The notes: generated from the sequence alone by a model not told the origin. Numbered from the stretch's first letter, positions 32,481 to 44,000 are shown. The stretch: DNA of 64,000 nt from Oidiodendron maius Zn (GCA_000827325.1 KN832891.1:310001-374000), one strand, 5' to 3'. Made by a program: numbers and translations.

Positions 32481-33353
32481 ATGGTCCTAAAGCTATACGG
32501 CGTTGCACAATCAACTTGCACCCAGCGTGTATTGCTTACTCTGGCTGAAACGAAGGCCGAGTGGGAACTCGTATCTGTTGACTTTGCCAACAGAGAGCAC
32601 AAGTCAGAAACGTATCTAGAGAAGCAGCCTGTCGGCAAAGTACCGGTCTTGGATGATAACGGCTTTCTTGTTTATGGTTTGTGCCCCAAAGTATTCTTTA
32701 CGTGTATATGAGGGTTGAGTGTAGATTGTAGCGGGTTTGTGCCTGTAACTGACTTGGAAGCGTGACCAGAGAGTAGAGCTATTGCTAGATACTTGGCTAG
32801 AAAGTTTGAATTGGAGCTCATGCCTCCTGTAACTGACCTAAAGGGTTATGCTCTTTTCGAACAGGTATATTTCCGTCCTTACTAACTGAGCAAGCGATAT
32901 TTTAGACGGGTCAACAGCTAAGGCCAGGTTTTTTCCAGGCATGTTCGATTGAGCAGTCTTATTATGACCCAAATGTGTCAATACTTGTGTACGAGATAAT
33001 AATCAAAGCGTGGGCAAACCCCTGTTAATTCTATTCATGATGCCTACTTACGACCGATCTGACCACGTCTGTATAACAGGAGACGGGGTTTGGGACCACC
33101 CGACGATGGGCAGGTCGCATCGAGACTATCTCAGCTTGAGGATACATTATCAAAATATGATGTTATCCTTGGCAAGCAAGCCTTTCTAGCTGGGGATTCA
33201 CCCACTCTTGCTGACCTCTTCCATCTGCCATTTGGGGTACAGGTTGAGCAAGCTCATCCTGACATTTTTACGAAGCATCCTAGTGTAAAGAGGTGGTGGA
33301 AAGCCCTGAAAGCTAGAAAGAGCTGGACGGAGCTCGTTGAAAGACCTGTTTAA
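32481..33353 (+). CDS. Glutathione S-transferase, four exons
   Basis: Model: join(32481..32676, 32770..32864, 32939..33009, 33080..33353), 211 residues; introns 93, 74 and 70 bp, phases agree. The N-terminal thioredoxin-like domain starts MVLKLYGVAQSTCTQRVLL and contains the cis-Pro block KQPVGKVPVLDD; the splice then joins ESRAIARYLARKF, the Glu-Ser glutathione-binding pair. The C-terminal helical domain ends LAGDSPTLADLFHLP (N-capping box) and RWWKALKARKSW. Length and motifs match the cytosolic phi/Ure2-like fungal GSTs that often sit in secondary-metabolite or detoxification loci. The first intron begins GTTTGT, slightly off consensus. Confidence 0.92.
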
Positions 33354-33401
33354 CATTTCCATGTATATAAGGCAAGGCACGTATAGAATCGTTTGAGAAG
33401 T

Positions 33402-33629
33402 GAAACTGCTAGGAGCTAGGCTTATGCCTTTTATGTTTTTTACGAATATGGTTCCCAGATATTTGTACAGACTTTTAAGGGTGCTAGCGGTCGGATTCTC
33501 CGCTTTCCATTCGAGCCAGTATATGACACTTGGCTTCGTAGCCTCTTTGAGTGGCCGGAGATAGAAACTCGAGTAGATTTTGGCTGGTATTGCATAGACC
33601 ATATTCAATATTGCCTCAAAGCTGGACAT
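33402..33629 (-). CDS. Unidentified short frame, possibly the end of a small gene
   Basis: A minus-strand frame starts MSSFEAILNMVYAIPAKIYS and continues YLRPLKEATKPSVIYWLEWK and TLKSLYKYLGTIFV. Composition and periodicity look like real protein, and the frame stays open upstream to about 33710 (reading RLGGCANKLSDDW) and downstream to 33198, where it overlaps the GST 3' end on the other strand. I do not recognise a family. It may be a gene fragment. Confidence 0.3.
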
Positions 33630-33837
33630 ACTTGGGGGAGCTCGCCAATCATCTGAGAGCTTATTCGCACAGCCTCCGAGTCGGATTATGAGCGCTGGTT
33701 TTCATGGGAGCTTAGTATCTTAGAGCTTGGCATTCAGTAAGTTCGATGCCATTTGTAGTGATAATTAAAGTTTTCATGAGATTAGATACGAAGAACTTGG
33801 TAATAAGATTTAATATATGCACCCTTTTGTTTCTGTA

Positions 33838-35091
33838 TTAATTATAATTCAAGGCATAGTCAAGAACCCGTGCCTGGTCTCTAAAGAATTGTCTTGCAAC
33901 ATGGGTAGTAGGGGGGAATGTTATCTCATGAGGCACCCCTGGCACAATCTGCAATTGGGAGTCGATGCCTGCATTTCGCAAGCGAAGTGCATAAGCAATG
34001 CCCTCATCCCTGATGAGATCCCTTCCTGCAACAGTCACATGAACCGGGGGGTGGTTGGCGGGGACTTTCGCATTCAAAATCGACACACCGTCATTGGTGG
34101 CCATGTCTCCCGCATAGATATCTATATAAATAAGGAAGATATACAATTAGTAATAGGTTTCAGCTTTAGTCAGTTATGCGGTAGAAGACATTTACCAAGA
34201 AGCTTTTTAATAATCTGCTGGGCCGGAATTGGCGTAATGTCGAATTTATTTAAGGATGATTCTATACCCTTAATCTCTCCAGGGTATATATCAGGATGGC
34301 ATGTTGGAGGCACCACGATATTGACATGGCAAAGCCGGCTTTTCTCATGTTCGGAGGCATCTCGAAGAGCAACGGATGCAGCTAGGTTTCCACCAGCTGA
34401 ATAACCCCAGAGTCCAATTCTGGATATATTAATGTTGTACTCATCCGCATGGTCAATCACCCACTGGACTGCCTGCCAACAGTCATCCCTGGGGATAGGA
34501 AATTTATACTCTGGAGCAAGCCGGTAGTCGACATTAACTACGACTGCTTGTAGTTCTGAGGCAAAAAATATGGCTAAATCTACAAAATATTAATATAATA
34601 GACTCTGGAGAGGGATAGATATTTCGAAGTTCACCTTCATCTATCTTGGAAGAACCATGAAACCAGCCTCCACCATGATACATAATAAGTGCCGCTCTCC
34701 TGTCCTGGTCCTTGTCTAAACTATCTTGGACAGCAGATATAGGATTATAGACACGAACGGCAAACTTGCCATCTGAGCCATATGTTACAGCGATGGTTTT
34801 AATATCCATATTCGCTCTATCTCGTGTCCGACTCGAAGCCGGCGGGCTTCTGTCTTGCTTCAAGAGAACCTGCTCAACCCACTCCCTGGCGGCTGCAACA
34901 TCCAGTGGATTTGTGAGCCGGGGTGAAGCATAGATTGGATCCGCAAGTGTCGCAGCGTAATTATTGTCTTCAATTTCTATTATATTGAGCGTTTGCTGTA
35001 CTGGATCTTCGCGAATGGAAATAGTTGTTTTGGCTGAGTCCTTGGCAGTGGCTGGCATGGGAATGGTATTGGGGGGAGTTTCAGTAGCCAT
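33838..35091 (-). CDS. Alpha/beta hydrolase (abhydrolase_3, esterase/lipase-like), three exons
   Basis: Model (minus strand): 35091-34635, 34579-34196, 34121-33838, 374 residues; introns 55 and 74 bp in phase. Motifs: oxyanion-hole MYHGGGWFHGS, then the spliced VVNVDYRLAPEYKFP and DDCWQAVQWV, nucleophile elbow GLWGYSAGGN (Ser), acid region near VTVAGRDLIRDEG (Asp) and catalytic His in VPGVPHEI. This is the hormone-sensitive-lipase-like family that includes fungal acyl esterases in secondary metabolism. No signal peptide; probably cytosolic. It faces the P450 relic at 36.0 kb across 900 bp, and resembles in family the broken hydrolase at 42.8 kb. Confidence 0.92.
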
Positions 35092-35992
35092 GGTTCTATT
35101 TGATAGAGTGTGCTACACAATTGATGTGTGGAAGGAAAGAAAGCAAGACAAACGGAATCAGTACTCTTTAAGTACTTAAATATTCTACCGTCAAACTCGG
35201 AAGCAGCGGCAAGTGGATAATGAGAACTTTGTGATTAACAGCACGTTTCCCTATCTGGCTGAGCTGAGCGGAGGTAGAAGTGAAGGCTGGAGACTTCCTC
35301 GGAATCAAACGCGGAGAAATTATCTTGTGACAAACAACTGCGGATACTTACTAGTCAATTCGCTGCTCTTTGGGGCGGTAGTTGAGGCGGTAGTTGGGGC
35401 GGGAGTTCGGACTCCAGTATGGTCCGTGTGATGGCGCTGGAACTTGCATGTCAGAAAGGGGGGAGGTGATGGTGGGCCTTGCATATTTCCCCGTTTTTGT
35501 ATCATCATACAAGAGAAAAAACGTCTAAAACTGTCAGTCATCCAGCTGTAGGGGAGGCGGGACACATGATAGTCCAATCTGCTTCGGCTTAATACATGAT
35601 TGACGTAACGCCGAAGAAAGCCGTCCAGGTAGTAGGTATACATCTACCCTATAGATACAAACCCTCGTTCGCTATCACCCAGCCGCCGTGGCATCTGCGG
35701 AGAGCTATCAGACCCTTCCCGGCACCCAATAAAGTGGGAATAGTAGGTTCACGGAAAAATGGATTCCTTTATCAACCTGCTATGTCGGTGTTTCGGTATT
35801 ATCAATAGTCCGCATGCAATTGTGACAGTATAGAGTAGAGTTGTCGCCTTTCCCAATTTTACAGCAGGGTAGAAAGAGAAAATTATAAATACGTATACAT
35901 AATCAGTACACTTCCTTAATTAGTTCTATGTATCTACCGTCTAGTCAATTTATACTCAAAATACAAACAAGATATTATAAACTACTCCAATC
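35092..35992. other. Intergenic, no supported gene
   Basis: 900 bp between divergent genes. Short frames on both strands lack motifs. Likely holds the hydrolase promoter. Confidence 0.4.
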
Positions 35993-36520
35993 ATGGTTTT
36001 TACTGCAACATTGGTTGGCATCGCTGCCTTATACATCTTGTACAAACTTGCCTTACCCAAACCTATACCGGGTATTCCATATAATGCCGGCGCAGACAAG
36101 ACTATATAGGGAGATGTTCCCAGCCTGATACATGAAATGTCTGGTAGAGCGGATTTCTGCGTATGGATTAGAGAGCAGCACCTCAAAACTCGCTCTCCTA
36201 TCAGCCAGGTCTTTCTCAACCTTGGTAAGAAGCCGACGGTCCTTATTGCCGACCACCGAGAAACTCGAGACATTATGACGAATCGGACTAAAGACTTTGA
36301 TCGAGGGTTCAATTCTAAAGCTATACTCGATCTGGTCGCTGGAAATTACCAGCTTACTCTTAAGACAGGACCAGAGTGGAGGCTGCATCGCCGCTTGCTG
36401 CAAGATACAATGACACCTGTCTTTCTACAGACGGTCGCGGCTCCCAGCGTCCATACTAAGATAATCTCGTCGAGAAGGATCACTGGGTTCGCCGCTATCT
36501 TGGCGCTACTTTCTCACTAG
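35993..36520 (+). pseudogene. Cytochrome P450 N-terminal fragment
   Basis: Frame from MVFTATLVGIAALYILYKLA (membrane anchor) and KPIPGIPYN through HETRDIMTNRTKDFDRG-like text (DHRETRDIMTNRTKDFDRG) to TLKTGPEWRLHRRLLQDTM, the C-helix WxxxR region. One in-frame TAG at 36107 and loss of similarity after about 36450; the I-helix, ExxR and haem loop are absent. It is a 5' fragment of a different P450 from the intact one at 18.4 kb. A CCGAAATTTCGG repeat lies about 150 bp after the break. Confidence 0.85.
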
Positions 36521-36585
36521 GCGGTGCTAAAGTGCGGGTCACTCACGTACTAACTCTTATCACGACAGAGACACGATGGCTGCTG

Positions 36586-36632
36586 GGGCCTAGAATTTTG
36601 GCTCCGAAATTTCGGGCCCCGAAACCTCTCCT
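36586..36632 (-). repeat. CCGAAATTTCGG palindrome repeat, locus 5
   Basis: Palindrome at 36604-36615. Reverse reading: GGTTTCGGGGCCC, palindrome, GAGCCAAAATTCTAGG. It lies between the P450 fragment and the FAD-enzyme fragment, that is, at a junction of two broken genes. Confidence 0.8.
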
Positions 36633-36722
36633 TGCGATATTGGGGGTTGCGCCGGGTCAACGTCTCACAAGCCCTAAATCGCATTTACTCGTCTAAGACG
36701 AGACGCCTCATTGGTGATTGAA

Positions 36723-36890
36723 ATGGATACGCTTGATACTACGACCAAGGTCCTGATCATTAGGTCTGGATTATCAGCGGTTACTCTCGCACAAATCTCT
36801 CTCAAAGCGAATGTCAAGTTCGAGATCTTTGAATGAAATGATGGAACCCGGCGTCAAGGTCTGACTATTGGCTCAGATGAGTTCGTGAAG
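36723..36890 (+). pseudogene. N-terminal fragment of an FAD monooxygenase
   Basis: About 55 codons: KVLIIRSGLSAVTLAQISLK, FEIFE, stop, then DGTRRQGLTIG. This matches the FAD-binding start of the intact monooxygenase at 40.8-42.1 kb (KVLIIGSGVSGLSLAQIL ... DDGTRSQGWTIS). The first Gly of the GxGxxG loop is Arg and an in-frame TGA follows, so it is dead. Only the first fold element remains. Confidence 0.8.
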
Positions 36891-36939
36891 TTTCTGATAC
36901 GGGAAAATAAAATGGACTAAAATTAGCCAGAGGGGTATA

Positions 36940-38510
36940 ACAAGAATGCAATTTAGTTGATCCAGATCAGTATGCGATCCAAGATCCTTATTACTCGTCA
37001 ATATATTAATCAATTGAAAATCAACTATATTAAACATTCCCCTAGCTAATTAAAGTAAACTATTTAGACACGCTTAGAGCACGTACATGCAGTGTTTTCT
37101 AATGATCTATATAAACTACACATCCGTGGTGCAAGTATTAATACAGATAGTGTAGTTTGCTCAACTATCTAATTGCCTTAGTTTGAAGCTCTAGTTCAAC
37201 AATATTATGTAGTGTTTTAGGGTTCTAGGGACATAGGATATTTAGTGCCAGAGGCAATGGCGTCTGGATTTTGGCATATAATTCTGACAAAACTTGCTCT
37301 GGGTCAAAGGGAACTATCTTAATAGCTCTAAAGACACTCTAGATTGTAGCTGATTGAAGTACAGCTGGGAAGATCTCTTAATATAGTTAGTTCTGTCCCG
37401 AATTTGTATTTCTACGGCCTGTCTATAAAGTCGTCTCAGTACCGCAAAGCAACTCACATCTAGGGGTTGTAGAATACAACAATTGACTCCAATGGGCGAA
37501 TTCTGAGATACAGCCTCGTACTGCTCTTCTATATTTGAGGATAATCATGGGTAGTAAGATCCAGCTTGTAGAATTGACCAACTCAATTGCCATAACCCAT
37601 TCATAATTTCCAGGCTAAAGTAATGTTGTACAATCCTATTACTAGATATAACTACCTTCGGTATAGAAATCATGCCCATTTGGAATCCCGTCTCATCAAA
37701 ATTATAGATACCCTCGTTTAGAATCCCATATTCTGCCACTATATTCTGCACAAGCCGAAACCAAGCCTGAATAACTTCAGGATCTTCGCATTTTGCACGC
37801 TTATAATCATAGTCGACTGCATCGTGATTTGATTTAGAGTATCGAGTTATAAAGCAGTAAACCTAGTTCTTGCCTAATGTAGTCGGTTTAATCAAGATCA
37901 GGTTGATCAAGATCAGGATCAAATGGATGATATATAGTGGAGTAATTTACAGTATAAACAATAGGTTCCGGATCAGATGGATCAGGTAGTTCAGGATTAG
38001 AGGGTTCAATTGTATCGATATTCATTAAGGAAGCAACAACTTACTGTAAAAGCAGCTGCCCTAGCTAGAGAGTAGTTAAACTGATCACTCTTTCATTGTA
38101 TAGCTATAATAAGTCTTAATCAGAGGTTCGGTAATGCGCAGGTCGTAATCAGAATCAAGGTGAAACTCAGTTATATTGACTATTGAGTGATGCAGAGACA
38201 ACTGAGGGGATTAGACTACAGAACACAACACTTATTATATACCTGCTTAGGTGGCAATATGCGTAAGCCCTTACGACTATACAGTCGTATGCCATTGCGT
38301 ATGTTGCCACTAACCCTGAGACATCGTGATGTATGTGCTTGAAGCCCTGACACAGTCAACAATAAGTATACCTGATGTAATATTATAAGGCAAGGCAATT
38401 TATAAGCACTAAGGTTACTAGAATACCTTACTAGAATACCCGGAAACTGGTTCTGGTAATTATTACTAATATGCAACTGCTTCCAGTAAATACGAAACAT
38501 AAGTTGCTGT
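36940..38510 (-). mobile_element. Fot1/pogo-type (Tc1-mariner superfamily) DNA transposon relic
   Basis: Minus-strand reading gives YDYKRAKCEDPEVIQAWF, NIVAEYGILNEGIYNFDETGFQMG (motif IYNFDETGFQMG, with a DDE-triad Asp) and, downstream, a block like the Fot1 C-terminus (LDVSCFAVLRRLYRQAVE). Several stops and frame changes interrupt it, many of them TAG, as expected of RIP-like decay. Exact borders and target duplications were not found. Pieces related to its 38.1-38.2 kb part occur at 47.27 kb and, more weakly, at 20.8 kb. Confidence 0.8.
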
Positions 38511-38681
38511 AGTTAGTAAAAAGCCATAGTTTAATTGACTAGCTCTGCCTTAGGTCCTAGTGTGAAGCTAACCGTCACCCTTCAATCATACTTATACAAG
38601 TACAATTCTAACCAGTATTTAAATGGCTCAACTCCTCATATGTCTGTTCCACCAGTCACTTAGTTATCTCGCATTGCAACT

Positions 38682-40022
38682 ATGTTCTTCGAGACCGCCA
38701 TAACCTTCCTTGCACTCATTCGCGCAACCAATACCGCGGCGAGGGCCTTTGGGGCCAAGCTCTTCCTCCCTGCCCTCTCAGCGAGGCGCTTTAGTAGTTT
38801 GGCGGGCATTGATGAGGCAACTATGGCTCGTCAGATGAAGGCTTGCACATCGTTTTCCGACGCTAACTGGACCTCTTACTGGAGCGGGATTGCGCTTCAG
38901 CACATCGATCGCCTGGACAAACAGCTTGATTACCCCAGACTCGGTCGAGCCCGAGAATGGGTCGAAAGAGGAGCTGTCAACACACCGCCGTCAGACCTCA
39001 ATTGTATTCTCAGTCGTGGCGGTGCAGCTATTACACGAACACCCTTTGGCAGAGTAATTGACCTTAACGAGCTCAACCACGGCATCACAGCCGAAGTAGA
39101 GAGCGGCCTGGCTGCGGTTGATGCTCTCCTCAAGGCCATAGTATACCTGTTCGTTGCATCTTGGCCGGGTCGGTCACCCAAGCGTGACGAGGCGTACTAT
39201 ACGTCCGGCCGGCTCTTCGATGTCTTACTCGACGCCATTACGCCGACGATGGGTCTCGAAGTTGAGCGTCACATTGTTCTATCCGGAGATGAGTCTATTT
39301 CCATCTATTTTCTGCTGCCTGACGCTTCTTTAAGGGACGCCGATAAGCCGTGGCCTGCAATACTCGTCTCTAATGGACTTGAAGGGACCAATCTTGAAGC
39401 GATGCTATACTTCTTGTATAACATGAAACACCGAAGCAACTTTGCCTGGGTTTTTATGGAGATGCCTGGAACCTATGCCTACAAGAACCCTATGAAGGTG
39501 GGCATCTCGGAGCAGGTCTATAGCGATGTTATCTCTAAGATTACGACGCACCCCACAATTGACAGGAATAGAGTAGGAATGCTAGGTCTTAGCTTCGGTG
39601 CCCACTGGGCTACACGCATGGCCTTTGCCGACGAGCGTCTCAAAGCTGTCGCCGCCAACGGTCCGCCTCTTGCGCGGTCGCTCCAGCCATGGGGCGCCTT
39701 TGGTATCCCTCAGATCATGATCGATACTCTCTGCAATGTTTCGGGTGCGAGCAGCCTTTTTGACCTAAGTGTTAAGCTCCATGCTCTTTCTCCCAAACGT
39801 TCTGATATTGAACGCATATCCTGTCCCATACTTGCCTTTAATGGCGATAAGGATACGCTCGTATCGACGCAGGATACGGTTGACCTTGCAAAATGGGCTC
39901 CCAACTCCCGCCTCCATATGTACCCAAACGATGACCATTGCGCTATGTCGCACGCGCAGGAGTGGATCGAACTTTGCATGTCGTTTTTTCAAGCGCATCT
40001 GCAAAAATCGGAAGCGTCCTGA
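38682..40022 (+). CDS. Alpha/beta hydrolase of the FrsA/Ayg1-like (DUF1100) group
   Basis: Single exon, 446 residues, intact. The N-terminal cap region is helical (FSDANWTSYWSGIALQHIDR) and the hydrolase core begins about residue 215. Catalytic candidates by motif: Ser304 in GMLGLSFGAHWA, Asp389 or Asp391 in FNGDKDTLVS, His419 in NDDHCAM. In this family Aspergillus Ayg1 shortens a polyketide chain by C-C hydrolysis and bacterial 2,6-dihydropseudooxynicotine hydrolase cleaves a C-C bond; substrate here is unknown. Start could be Met1 or an internal Met48 (MARQMKACT), since the first 40 residues (ATNTAARAFGAKLFLPAL) are loosely hydrophobic. Placed next to an FAD monooxygenase, which would suit aromatic or polyketide tailoring. 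Confidence 0.85.
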   Translation: MFFETAITFLALIRATNTAARAFGAKLFLPALSARRFSSLAGIDEATMARQMKACTSFSDANWTSYWSGIALQHIDRLDKQLDYPRLGRAREWVERGAVNTPPSDLNCILSRGGAAITRTPFGRVIDLNELNHGITAEVESGLAAVDALLKAIVYLFVASWPGRSPKRDEAYYTSGRLFDVLLDAITPTMGLEVERHIVLSGDESISIYFLLPDASLRDADKPWPAILVSNGLEGTNLEAMLYFLYNMKHRSNFAWVFMEMPGTYAYKNPMKVGISEQVYSDVISKITTHPTIDRNRVGMLGLSFGAHWATRMAFADERLKAVAANGPPLARSLQPWGAFGIPQIMIDTLCNVSGASSLFDLSVKLHALSPKRSDIERISCPILAFNGDKDTLVSTQDTVDLAKWAPNSRLHMYPNDDHCAMSHAQEWIELCMSFFQAHLQKSEAS

Positions 40023-40782
40023 AGAGTTCTGACTTTATGGGAGGTGGGCGACTCGCTTGTCTGGGCGACTTGCTATACATGCACGTTATTTGTAGTTGAG
40101 ATTGATCGCCGGAGAATGAATATGAATTGAACATACAAAGCATCAACGAGCAACCCTGACACCTGGCAAGCTTACCGGCAACTTTAGAACCCGTGTCATC
40201 ACGTACATTATTCTCAGCCCCGCCTTCACGGATCTCTACTCCTCAAGTGGCCTTCACGGCTCATTCGTCGGCATTTAGGTCACCCTTTACGACTTCAAAT
40301 TGCTGTAATATTGTACTTGAAATTTGATGAATGGAACTTTCCATATGACAAGTTTGCGTCTCTTTGGCTGGGATTCGGCTCTTCTAGAAAAGGGAACCAT
40401 CATGCGGACTTATTAAGACTCTACCCAAGACACACATGACCGCATTCCCCATTCTTCCGCTCTTCGTAACCCCAGGGTGAACAGCATAGAGGCACATGGT
40501 ACAAACATATGCTGCCCTTTTATAAATTGGAGGTATTCTAGAATACGATCCACTCTCAACTCTGTATTAGCACCGGGTGACACAAAAAACACCTTCGAAG
40601 AGTTCTGCATTCCTGTGGAAATAATACACTTCGGCTATGCTAATGTTACAGGTTAAACTGGGCACCTATGACATAGGATAGAGAAGGCGGTGCAGTACAA
40701 TAAATAGAGCGTGCAGTCCTTAAAGTTGCATAGTCGGAAGAATATATGATTTTCCGGCCGGATTTGGCACCGATCATGACTA
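40023..40782. other. Intergenic, tail-to-tail
   Basis: 760 bp between converging genes; no supported gene. Short frames only. Confidence 0.4.
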
Positions 40783-42085
40783 TTACTCTGTCCCAGTTGA
40801 GTGATCTGACAACCGGCCACCTGCCAACTCTGCACCATCTCCTGATTCGCCAGTAGCCCTTGATTCGAGAACCTTCTGGCGACCGCGGGGGATGATAAGA
40901 TCTTCGTAACTCTTCAGAACGGACAGAATCGGTGCAGAGGTCTTAATGCCTTCAATTAGTGCCTCTCCTAGATCACAGGCGTCCATAATTGCGGTGTTAG
41001 CACCCATACCACGGAAGGGGACCTACAGAGTAATGATCAGCTCTGATTTCTAAAGTTTATTGTCAGAAAGGTAGGCATACCATGGAGTGTGCTGAATCCC
41101 CGACCAATGTAACCGGCCCTCTTGGTAATCCTTGCAATGGGAGAACAGTTTCAAACAAACCAACGGGCGGTTGGTGTACACATGATGGTCCCGCCGTTGC
41201 GATCGGCTCCACCACGAAAGGTGGAAAATGTGCAATGAGCCCAAGAACCTTTTCGTGCAAACTTTTCGGGGTTGCAGTCTGTGTCCACTCGTAATCGGCA
41301 TACGAGTCCTGGCTCCGAAAACTGCAATTCCAGTTGAATAGAGCTGTTGCGTCGTCGGGGTAGAATTCGAGCACTACCATGTAAAATTTGAGACCGACAT
41401 CGCCCATAACAACACCACTGTGTCCATTAGCAACTATCGGAGCGTATTTGTCTTTGGTCAGCAGTATATTTCCGTGAATGGCCACAGATGTGCTTGGTGT
41501 TGATTTAAACCCAGGAATTAGCTGTCCACGGACTGTGGAATTGGCGCCGTCTGCTGCAACTAGAATAGCGCCGCGAGCTATTGAGCCGTCATCAAAATAC
41601 ACAGTAACGCCGTCGGCATCACTTTCATATTTTGTAGCTCGCTTCTTAAATTGAATGTCGAGCTTTTCCGAGAGAATCTCGCGGAATCTACCTCGGCTCG
41701 CGCAGATGTTATGTCCAGGAAAGCCCTTCTCCACATTGCCCACAACTCCTAACAATTGGTGCTTAGTTCCGTCATAAAAGGCCATACCGTCTTCTAATCC
41801 TATGGCATTATTTGCGCTGGCATTATAAATGCTTGTTATGTCTCTAGGCAAAAGGGGAAATAGTCGGTCAAGACAACTGCTAAAAGTGAGCGATTGATCA
41901 CAATATACTGGAAAGGTTTGGTCTTACTGATCCAGCGAAATCGTCCAACCTTGAGAACGAGTTCCATCGTCCCGCTCGTAGATTTCGAACGGAATTGATT
42001 CCTTCCGAAGAATCTGGGCAAGAGATAGGCCAGACACGCCGGAGCCAATAATGAGAACCTTGGATTCGGAGTTGAGTACTGCCAT
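40783..42085 (-). CDS. FAD-dependent monooxygenase (PHBH-fold), three exons
   Basis: Model (minus strand): 42085-41928, 41879-41081, 41022-40783, 398 residues; introns 48 and 58 bp in phase. Motifs in order: KVLIIGSGVSGLSLAQIL (GxGxxG, FAD adenine), RDDGTRSQGWTISLD, ILVAADGANSTVRGQL (DG motif), VTLVGDSAHSM then VPFRGMGANTAIMDACDLGE (GD motif, FAD ribityl). This is the group A flavoprotein hydroxylase fold used on aromatics, polyketides and meroterpenoids. No C-terminal membrane helix is seen, unlike PaxM-type epoxidases. An in-frame ATG at 42169 would add 28 residues, but MAVLNSESKV is the usual start. A dead paralogue fragment lies at 36.7 kb. Confidence 0.92.
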
Positions 42086-42765
42086 TATTGATAATTTCCA
42101 ATTGGTAAATAGAGTTGGTGTACTATGAAAAATAGAAGTGTATGAGATGCACTTTATTGTATTGTCCATTCACGCCCTGGTGATGCGCCTTCTGTCTTAT
42201 ATATTAAAGCTCCTCTCTGAGCGCTATCTATTGTGGCCCTCTTGCCGATAATCCCTACCCACCATGGTCACGTTACGATATTAACGGCTTTTACTTGCCG
42301 GTAATTCCAATTAGCTGTTGTTACTGACAATATTTACCGATCATACTTACCGATACTGCTTATAAATTGGACATATCAGGCACATCGCCTAAGTGAGCCA
42401 TACGATCCTCTAGAAACGGCTAGTTGAGCGGAATGCAGAGTTCATGGTAAAAAGTTGCGACACTCAAGATCAGGCCCCTGTCATGGTTTTAGTACTATAC
42501 ACACATCCAATTCTAATAAAACCCGTCTGCATTTTCTCTTCCTCCCTCTTTTTAACTCTCGATATTCATTCCCGCTAATAATCTCCCGAATATAGATTGG
42601 AATCCTTTCAATCTGTACTGCTGGCTTACCTCCGCGCCTAACTCGTTCAATACTTTATACATTTTTACAGCTTTCTTGTCTCCCAATTTCATAGCAGATT
42701 GAGAGAACCCGGGCTATGCACAGGAATTACTGAAACTGACCAACTAATATTCCGTATTATGCAGC
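42086..42765. other. Intergenic between divergent genes
   Basis: 680 bp. Contains the promoter of the FAD monooxygenase and of the broken hydrolase; a pyrimidine-rich stretch (TTTTCTCTTCCTCCCTCTTT) lies at about 42534-42553. Confidence 0.4.
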
Positions 42766-43534
42766 ATGCCAGCCAACTGGACGCCCAAAAAACTGCTCCA
42801 GCTGGGAACTCCTTCCGCTGAGCTTCAAACTGTAAGTGACGACCCTGGGAACCAATACTATTTGACCATGACTTGTATCATACTCACTCGTCAAGATATT
42901 ATCCGCTTCGGCAAGCCAGGAAAACCCCCCAATTTCGTACATGAAAGGGAACCTCGATCAATTGCGGAAAGGAGTTGCGGCCACTCGCCTCAGCCGTTGG
43001 TTGCCACCTCCATCGCATATTAAAGAAGTTGATGAAAATATCATCGCACGAGATGGTGCTGCTCTCCCAATCCGAATTTATTCCCAGCAGACTCTCCTCC
43101 GAGCGGTAGCCCGATGGTTGTCAACTTCCACGGCGGCGGTTGGATTCTCGGGGGGGTGGAATCAACTTTCTTCGACCTTCGACCCCTCGTAACAGAATTC
43201 AAAGCTGTCGTGGTTGATGTAAGCTACCGCTTGAGCCCGGAACACCCGTTTCCAACCCCAGTGAATGACTGTTGGGATGCCTTACAATGGGTAGTTGACC
43301 TCGGAGCTCCATCGTTCTCGGAAACTCTAGAGACTGACTCCTTACGAAATAGGCGGCAAAGAATGCGGCAATCTGGAATGCGGATCCAGAGGTAGGGTTT
43401 ATAGTAGCTGGAAACTCTGCCGGTGCCAACCTTGCCGCTGTTGTTACCGTGCTCGCTCGTGACAATCAGCTATCGCCTCCGTTAACGGGGTGTTGCCTAA
43501 CTGCACTCCCCGCTATGTTGGACGAAATATACCG
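42766..43534 (+). pseudogene. Broken alpha/beta hydrolase (abhydrolase_3)
   Basis: Exons inferred at 42766-42831, 42896-43290 and 43353-43534, with introns of 64 bp (GTAAGT...TCAAG) and 62 bp (GTAGTT...AATAG, branch GACTGAC). The text runs MPANWTPKKLLQLG, ENIIARDGAALPIRIYS, then after a frameshift near 43090-43110 MVVNFHGGGWILGG (oxyanion hole), VDVSYRLSPEHPFPTP, NDCWDALQW, and GFIVAGNSAGANLAAVV (nucleophile Ser). It then ends at ARDNQLSPPLTG...EIY with no Asp or His region: the 3' third is missing after about 43534. So both a frameshift and a 3' truncation. A CCGAAATTTCGG repeat follows about 500 bp on. Confidence 0.8.
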
Positions 43535-43774
43535 GTTAGTAACCCGTCAAAGTTTACTCATGTAATATATCTTGAAGCATGACTCTTGCAATCTCTTCCT
43601 TCTTTAGTTTAGAATCGACGCTTTTGGTAATCACTTATTGATCCCTTGTTTCATCAGTGACGGTCCATTTCAATAGCAGCTGCTAAAGGGATATAATTAT
43701 TTGCAAAAAATAAGGTATCTACAGTTGAATGTAAAGACGTATTGGTGCAAGTAAATGAGCTGCATTGAGTAATG

Positions 43775-43830
43775 CCGAAAATGAACTAGAGCGTCGATAC
43801 AGCCAAGTCTGGAGTCGATATAGAGAGCTA
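43775..43830 (+). repeat. Repeat copy matching 23085-23137
   Basis: Shares GCCGAAAATG, GCGTCGATACAG and GAGTCGAT with the back half of the repeat at 22.9-23.1 kb. The surrounding 43.6-44.0 kb holds no supported gene. Confidence 0.5.
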
Positions 43831-44000
43831 TTTAGCATTAGACCTCAACTATAGCGCCGAATATATCGAGACTAATTCTCGACTGTATGTCTTCCAAATT
43901 CCATCCCATTTAGAAGGCTTTATGCGAGCCGGAGGCCGGCAGCTATGTCCCGACAATCTCGACGATTTCGAAAGCTTTGTAAGCCGTAGACCCTTGTTTG

